From NCBI GenBank assembly GCA_903939765.1, contig CAJAIK010000126.1, forward strand, positions 24,970 through 88,969: a stretch of DNA of 64,000 nt, in the 5' to 3' direction. Under the pieces are notes generated by a model. It saw nothing but the letters and a program-made list of their open reading frames with translations. It was not told where the DNA came from and did not search any database. The DNA is from an uncultured Chlorobiaceae bacterium (lineage in GTDB: Bacteria > Bacteroidota > Chlorobiia > Chlorobiales > Chlorobiaceae). The position numbers and the translations under genes are program-made. Below are positions 62,160 to 64,000 of the stretch, piece after piece (within the stretch, counting starts at the first letter, position 1; each line of letters starts with the position of its first letter).

Positions 62160-62894
62160 ATGAATCAATTGCTTAAACGAAATATCCAAGGTGTTTTACG
62201 TAAAATTGGGCTGGAAATTATTGCTTGGGTTCCAGATACAAAACGATCTACATTGGCAGGAAGTTTTCTGAGACTTCGAGAACATGGGATAGCATTTAAT
62301 TCTGTTATAGATGTTGGTGCCTCGAACGGATGTTGGTCTATCGGTCTTCAGCAATATTTTCCGGATAAATCACATTTGTTAATAGAGGCAAATCCAACTC
62401 GCAAAGAAACACTGAGCTTACTTTGCAAAAATAATCAAAAATGGGCTTATACTCTTAAAGCGGCAGGTGAAAAAGAAGGCATTTTATTTTTTGATGCCAC
62501 AGATCCACAAGGTGGTCATCTTAGCGAAAAACCACTTTCAGAAAAGTATAAGCCATTTCCTGTTACTACAATAGACTCAGAGGTAATGCGGCTCGGTCTT
62601 CAACCACCTTTTCTCATAAAGCTTGATACGCATGGTGTAGAGGTTCCTATTTTATGCGGTGCAACTAAAACTCTTGAAGAGTGTGAGGTCGTGATTATTG
62701 AATGTTATAACTTTCCTACCGAATCACCATGTTTATCTTTCTGGGAGATGTGCGCTTGGATGTCTGACAAAGGATTTAGTCCAATAGGTGTCCACGATAT
62801 TCTTTATCGGGAATATGATCATGCATTTTGGCAATTAGACATCGTATTTGTTCGCAAGACAAGGTCGGAGTTCGCTTATCGGTTGTATAAATAA
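62160..62894 (+). CDS. FkbM-family methyltransferase
   Basis: A 244-residue SAM methyltransferase. Motif I is IDVGASNGCWS (about 56-66), followed by LLIEANPTR. The FkbM signature FLIKLDTHGVEVPILCGA is clear, with VVIIECYNF near the end. In glycan loci these enzymes O-methylate sugars. Its stop is followed immediately by the next ATG (62895), so the two are probably co-translated. Confidence 0.85.
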   Translation: MNQLLKRNIQGVLRKIGLEIIAWVPDTKRSTLAGSFLRLREHGIAFNSVIDVGASNGCWSIGLQQYFPDKSHLLIEANPTRKETLSLLCKNNQKWAYTLKAAGEKEGILFFDATDPQGGHLSEKPLSEKYKPFPVTTIDSEVMRLGLQPPFLIKLDTHGVEVPILCGATKTLEECEVVIIECYNFPTESPCLSFWEMCAWMSDKGFSPIGVHDILYREYDHAFWQLDIVFVRKTRSEFAYRLYK

Positions 62895-63845
62895 ATGATT
62901 ACTTTTCTTGCTAGTCCAAAACCATTTAAAGGAATTGCCAAGGAGCAACAATACCGTGCTATTCGGAGTTGGCTGGCAGCGGCAAAAGATGTTGAGGTGA
63001 TTCTGTACGGTGATTCCGATGGAATTGATGAGGCTGGCCTTGATCTAGGTGTTCAGGTAGTCAAGCAGTTAGATTGTGCGCCATCCGGGATACCCTATTT
63101 TGGATCTATAGTTGGACATGCCGCAAAATATGGTCAACACGATTTTCAGGTGTATCTCAATTGCGATATTCTTCTTTCAGGCATATTTGAAGCTATGAGT
63201 CTAATTACGTTGACTCAGTTTTTACTGATTGGTCAACGTATCGACTTGACTGAGTCGGTTGTTATGGACTTTGAGGAATCTAACTGGAGGCAGAGTCTAA
63301 TGCAGTTGGCAATCGAAGGTAAAGCCATACTTCATAGTCCAACAGGAATAGATTATTTTGCATTTCGGCGGGGAATGTGGCAGGATATCCCATCGATTAT
63401 CATAGGTCGTGGCGGGTACGACAATGCTTTACTTGCTTATTGTATGAGGAATCAAATCCCTATCGTTGATGGAACACTCGCTGTGGCGGCATTGCATCAG
63501 TTTCATGACTACGGTCACATGAAGGGTGGTCTAAAAGTTGTCATGGAAGGTTCCGATGCAATGCATAATATCCGTATAGGTGGTGTAAAGAGAAGCCCTC
63601 CGTTGGTTTCGGATTCTGGCTATATATTAAAAAATTCACAGGTTATAAGTTGTTCATGCAGGGGAGACTGGCTGCGACGGGCTGAATTGAAGTTGCGTTA
63701 TGAAATGGGTTGGCTAAAGACTGCGTTGGTTCTGAGATTGATTTGGCGAGGGATCAATGGTGTAGGCATCATCCTTAAGCATAAACTGTCAATTGTAGAG
63801 GTAATGTATGAGTTTGCGTCAACTCATTTAACTGAGGTAAATTAA
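62895..63845 (+). CDS. Hypothetical GT-A-like protein of the polysaccharide locus
   Basis: A 316-residue protein that I cannot assign to a named family. MITFLASPKPFKGIAKEQQYRAIRSWLAAAKDVEVILYGDSDG has the shape of a GT-A nucleotide-binding start, and YLNCDILLSG could supply a metal-binding Asp. GIDYFAFRRGMW and GRGGYDNALLAYCMRN look like an acceptor-side block seen in uncharacterised glycosyltransferase-like proteins. No signal peptide or clear membrane span. Role inferred from position. Confidence 0.6.
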   Translation: MITFLASPKPFKGIAKEQQYRAIRSWLAAAKDVEVILYGDSDGIDEAGLDLGVQVVKQLDCAPSGIPYFGSIVGHAAKYGQHDFQVYLNCDILLSGIFEAMSLITLTQFLLIGQRIDLTESVVMDFEESNWRQSLMQLAIEGKAILHSPTGIDYFAFRRGMWQDIPSIIIGRGGYDNALLAYCMRNQIPIVDGTLAVAALHQFHDYGHMKGGLKVVMEGSDAMHNIRIGGVKRSPPLVSDSGYILKNSQVISCSCRGDWLRRAELKLRYEMGWLKTALVLRLIWRGINGVGIILKHKLSIVEVMYEFASTHLTEVN

Positions 63846-63871
63846 TAAAAAGTTGAACTGATAAGCGCTCG

Positions 63872-64000
63872 TTAGAAAGTCATTACGTAATGCGTGCCAA
63901 AACCGTCTAAGATTTTGCAGACATCTTCTTCAAGAGTTTTGACATTTCGAGTCTTGAATTCCATCAATTCATACTTCACCTTGTGCCAAAACTTTTCAAT
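63872..64000 (-). pseudogene. Transposase C-terminal end, cut by window edge (IS630-like)
   Basis: The minus strand from the window edge codes 42 residues ending at TAA 63874-63872: IEKFWHKVKYELMEFKT, then KTLEEDVCKILDGFG. An IE-(K/R)-(F/L)-W motif followed by a basic stretch is typical of the end of IS630-type transposases. Whether the element is intact cannot be seen. It marks the right border of the glycosyltransferase block. Confidence 0.5.

Overview
The window looks like a piece of a green sulfur bacterium chromosome (Chlorobiaceae, Chlorobium/Pelodictyon/Prosthecochloris type). The main clues are a CruA/CruP-family lycopene cyclase, a menaquinone methyltransferase, an NfnAB/SudAB pair, a NikR-associated NikMN-NikQ-NikO nickel importer, and a B12-binding radical SAM protein of the kind abundant in bacteriochlorophyll producers. 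The assignment is inference: no 16S rRNA, chlorosome or reaction-centre gene is present. No tRNA, rRNA or CRISPR array was seen.

Layout. 1-2583 is an arsenic cassette (arsP-like permease, thioredoxin-type arsC, acr3). 2803-7135 holds lolD, cruA and ligA on the plus strand, ending at a hairpin shared with the convergent hisI-menG pair (7172-8318). 8487-10437 carries an orphan efflux adaptor and a NYN-S1 fusion. 10431-14352 is a minus-strand nickel locus: nikR, an outer-membrane protein, nikMN, nikQ, nikO. 14475-16869 is nfnA-nfnB. 17075-19859 is hisH-hisA-scpB-rluB. 19900-27315 holds a helix-hairpin-helix/outer-membrane-barrel protein, sua5, a polyprenol-kinase-like protein, ppx/gppA and a pabB-pabC fusion. 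27473-28277 has an orphan MNT nucleotidyltransferase and a hypothetical gene. 28274-36434 is a long minus-strand run: haem-binding protein, M50 peptidase, folP, smc, HAD phosphatase, nusB, nth. 36663-40298 has a B12/radical SAM protein and recQ.

From about 40.8 kb to the right edge the window is a surface-polysaccharide island. The export and control genes come first (wza, wzc, a CpsB-type phosphatase, a PglF/CapD-type dehydratase, a flippase-like ABC transporter). A pseudaminic-acid module follows (pseC-pseF-pseG-methyltransferase-wbqC-pseI). Next come a scar of dead mobile DNA, an AT-rich pair (Capsule_synth-like protein and a Wzy/WaaL-type polymerase/ligase), and then glycosyltransferases and an FkbM methyltransferase. 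The right edge cuts into a transposase fragment. Base composition falls visibly after about 49 kb and most strongly at 55.2-58.3 kb, as expected for a locus assembled by transfer.

Most noteworthy are: a nested mobile-element fossil at 54.4-55.2 kb, where a group II intron 3' end with a mutated catalytic triad sits inside an IS3-family transposase remnant that has two stop codons; a Wzc kinase whose C-terminal tyrosine cluster is a (Gly-Tyr)13 run coded by a 6-bp DNA repeat; a pseudaminic-acid module without PseB and PseH; and a nickel locus with an outer-membrane protein inserted between NikR and the importer, preceded by an inverted repeat.
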